DNA of 64,000 bases, from positions 140,684 to 204,683 of the forward strand of contig JANXAC010000001.1 of the NCBI GenBank assembly GCA_025061835.1, in the 5' to 3' direction. Positions 63,975 to 64,000 of the stretch are shown piece after piece. Source of the DNA: Spirochaetota bacterium. Lineage in GTDB: Bacteria > Spirochaetota > Brevinematia > DTOW01. A program made the position numbers and the translations under genes. Position 1 is the stretch's first letter. The number at the start of each line of letters is the position of its first letter. A model generated the notes under the pieces. The model was not told where the DNA came from and made no database searches. It was given only the letters and a program-made list of their open reading frames with translations.

Positions 63975-64000
63975 TTTCAGGTTTGTTATCGAACTATTTG

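Noticed and set aside
1-64000. CRISPR arrays, insertion sequences, prophage or integron
   Set aside because: No regularly spaced repeats, transposase, integrase or phage structural genes are seen; the only tandem repeat is the two-copy 58-bp unit.

Overview
This window is an AT-rich, densely packed chromosomal segment of a spirochaete. The best phylum marker is a full-length FlaA, the spirochaete-specific periplasmic flagellar sheath protein, at 26289-27242. Gram-negative flagellar basal-body genes (flgI, fliF, flgC), a CheX phosphatase, SpoVG and many GAF/PP2C/STAS signalling proteins agree with this. The gene order does not look like Borrelia, Treponema or Leptospira as I know them. A less-studied lineage such as Brevinematales is possible but not shown. 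There is no rRNA, insertion sequence, prophage, plasmid gene or CRISPR array. Two tRNA genes are present: Ala(CGC) and Ser(GCU).

Layout. 1-8.9 kb: a truncated RsbU-type PP2C phosphatase, an LpxB-related protein, a STAS antagonist, a CHAD-HD fusion, ribH, a CrtO/CrtQ-like pair for lipid glycosylation and acylation, a sugar-dehydrogenase propeller, an unknown coiled-coil protein and CheX. 8.9-18.4 kb: flgI, an MFS carrier, hslV, a Kef-type antiporter, a 7TM protein with a degenerate phosphatase-like tail, an RCK protein, a second RsbU-type phosphatase and apt. 18.5-29.6 kb: a HAD phosphatase coupled to glycerol-1-phosphate dehydrogenase, an MCP-like receptor, a GAF protein behind a sigma-54 promoter, a subtilase, a membrane-anchored methyltransferase, flaA, galT and a DisA_N-type cyclase-like protein. 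29.9-39.4 kb: rfbD-rfbB, rsmG, tRNA-Ala, a NuoE/HoxE-type ferredoxin, then a minus-strand run (nadD, FecR-domain protein, map, spoVG, ispE, GNAT, glyQ). 39.8-53.7 kb: a PilX-like protein, an NtrC-family regulator-PhnP-folK operon, fliF, GH13 amylase, trpGD, an Ig-like exported protein, an oligopeptide-binding protein, tRNA-Ser and yajC. 53.9-64 kb: GH57, UPF0182, a flippase, dut, rfbC, flgC, an overlapping small membrane protein and an amidohydrolase.

Themes. (1) Flagellar genes are scattered singly rather than in a fla operon; flaA and flgC each carry a sigma-28-like promoter. (2) Stress and nucleotide signalling is rich: two intact RsbU phosphatases, one degenerate, one STAS protein, a DisA_N protein and two RCK-domain potassium proteins. 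(3) Cell-envelope building is spread out: rfbB/D here and rfbC 30 kb away, a flippase, an LpxB-like protein and the Crt pair. (4) Many pathway genes stand alone without usual partners (hslV without hslU, glyQ without glyS, trpGD without trpE, a NuoE-like protein without NuoF).

The most unusual items are the CHAD-HD fusion, a nested 41-codon membrane-protein gene overlapping an amidohydrolase, a 58-bp copy of the protease 3' end with mostly silent differences, and a set of transcription units whose promoter -10 box sits 7-9 nt before the start codon, implying leaderless mRNAs.
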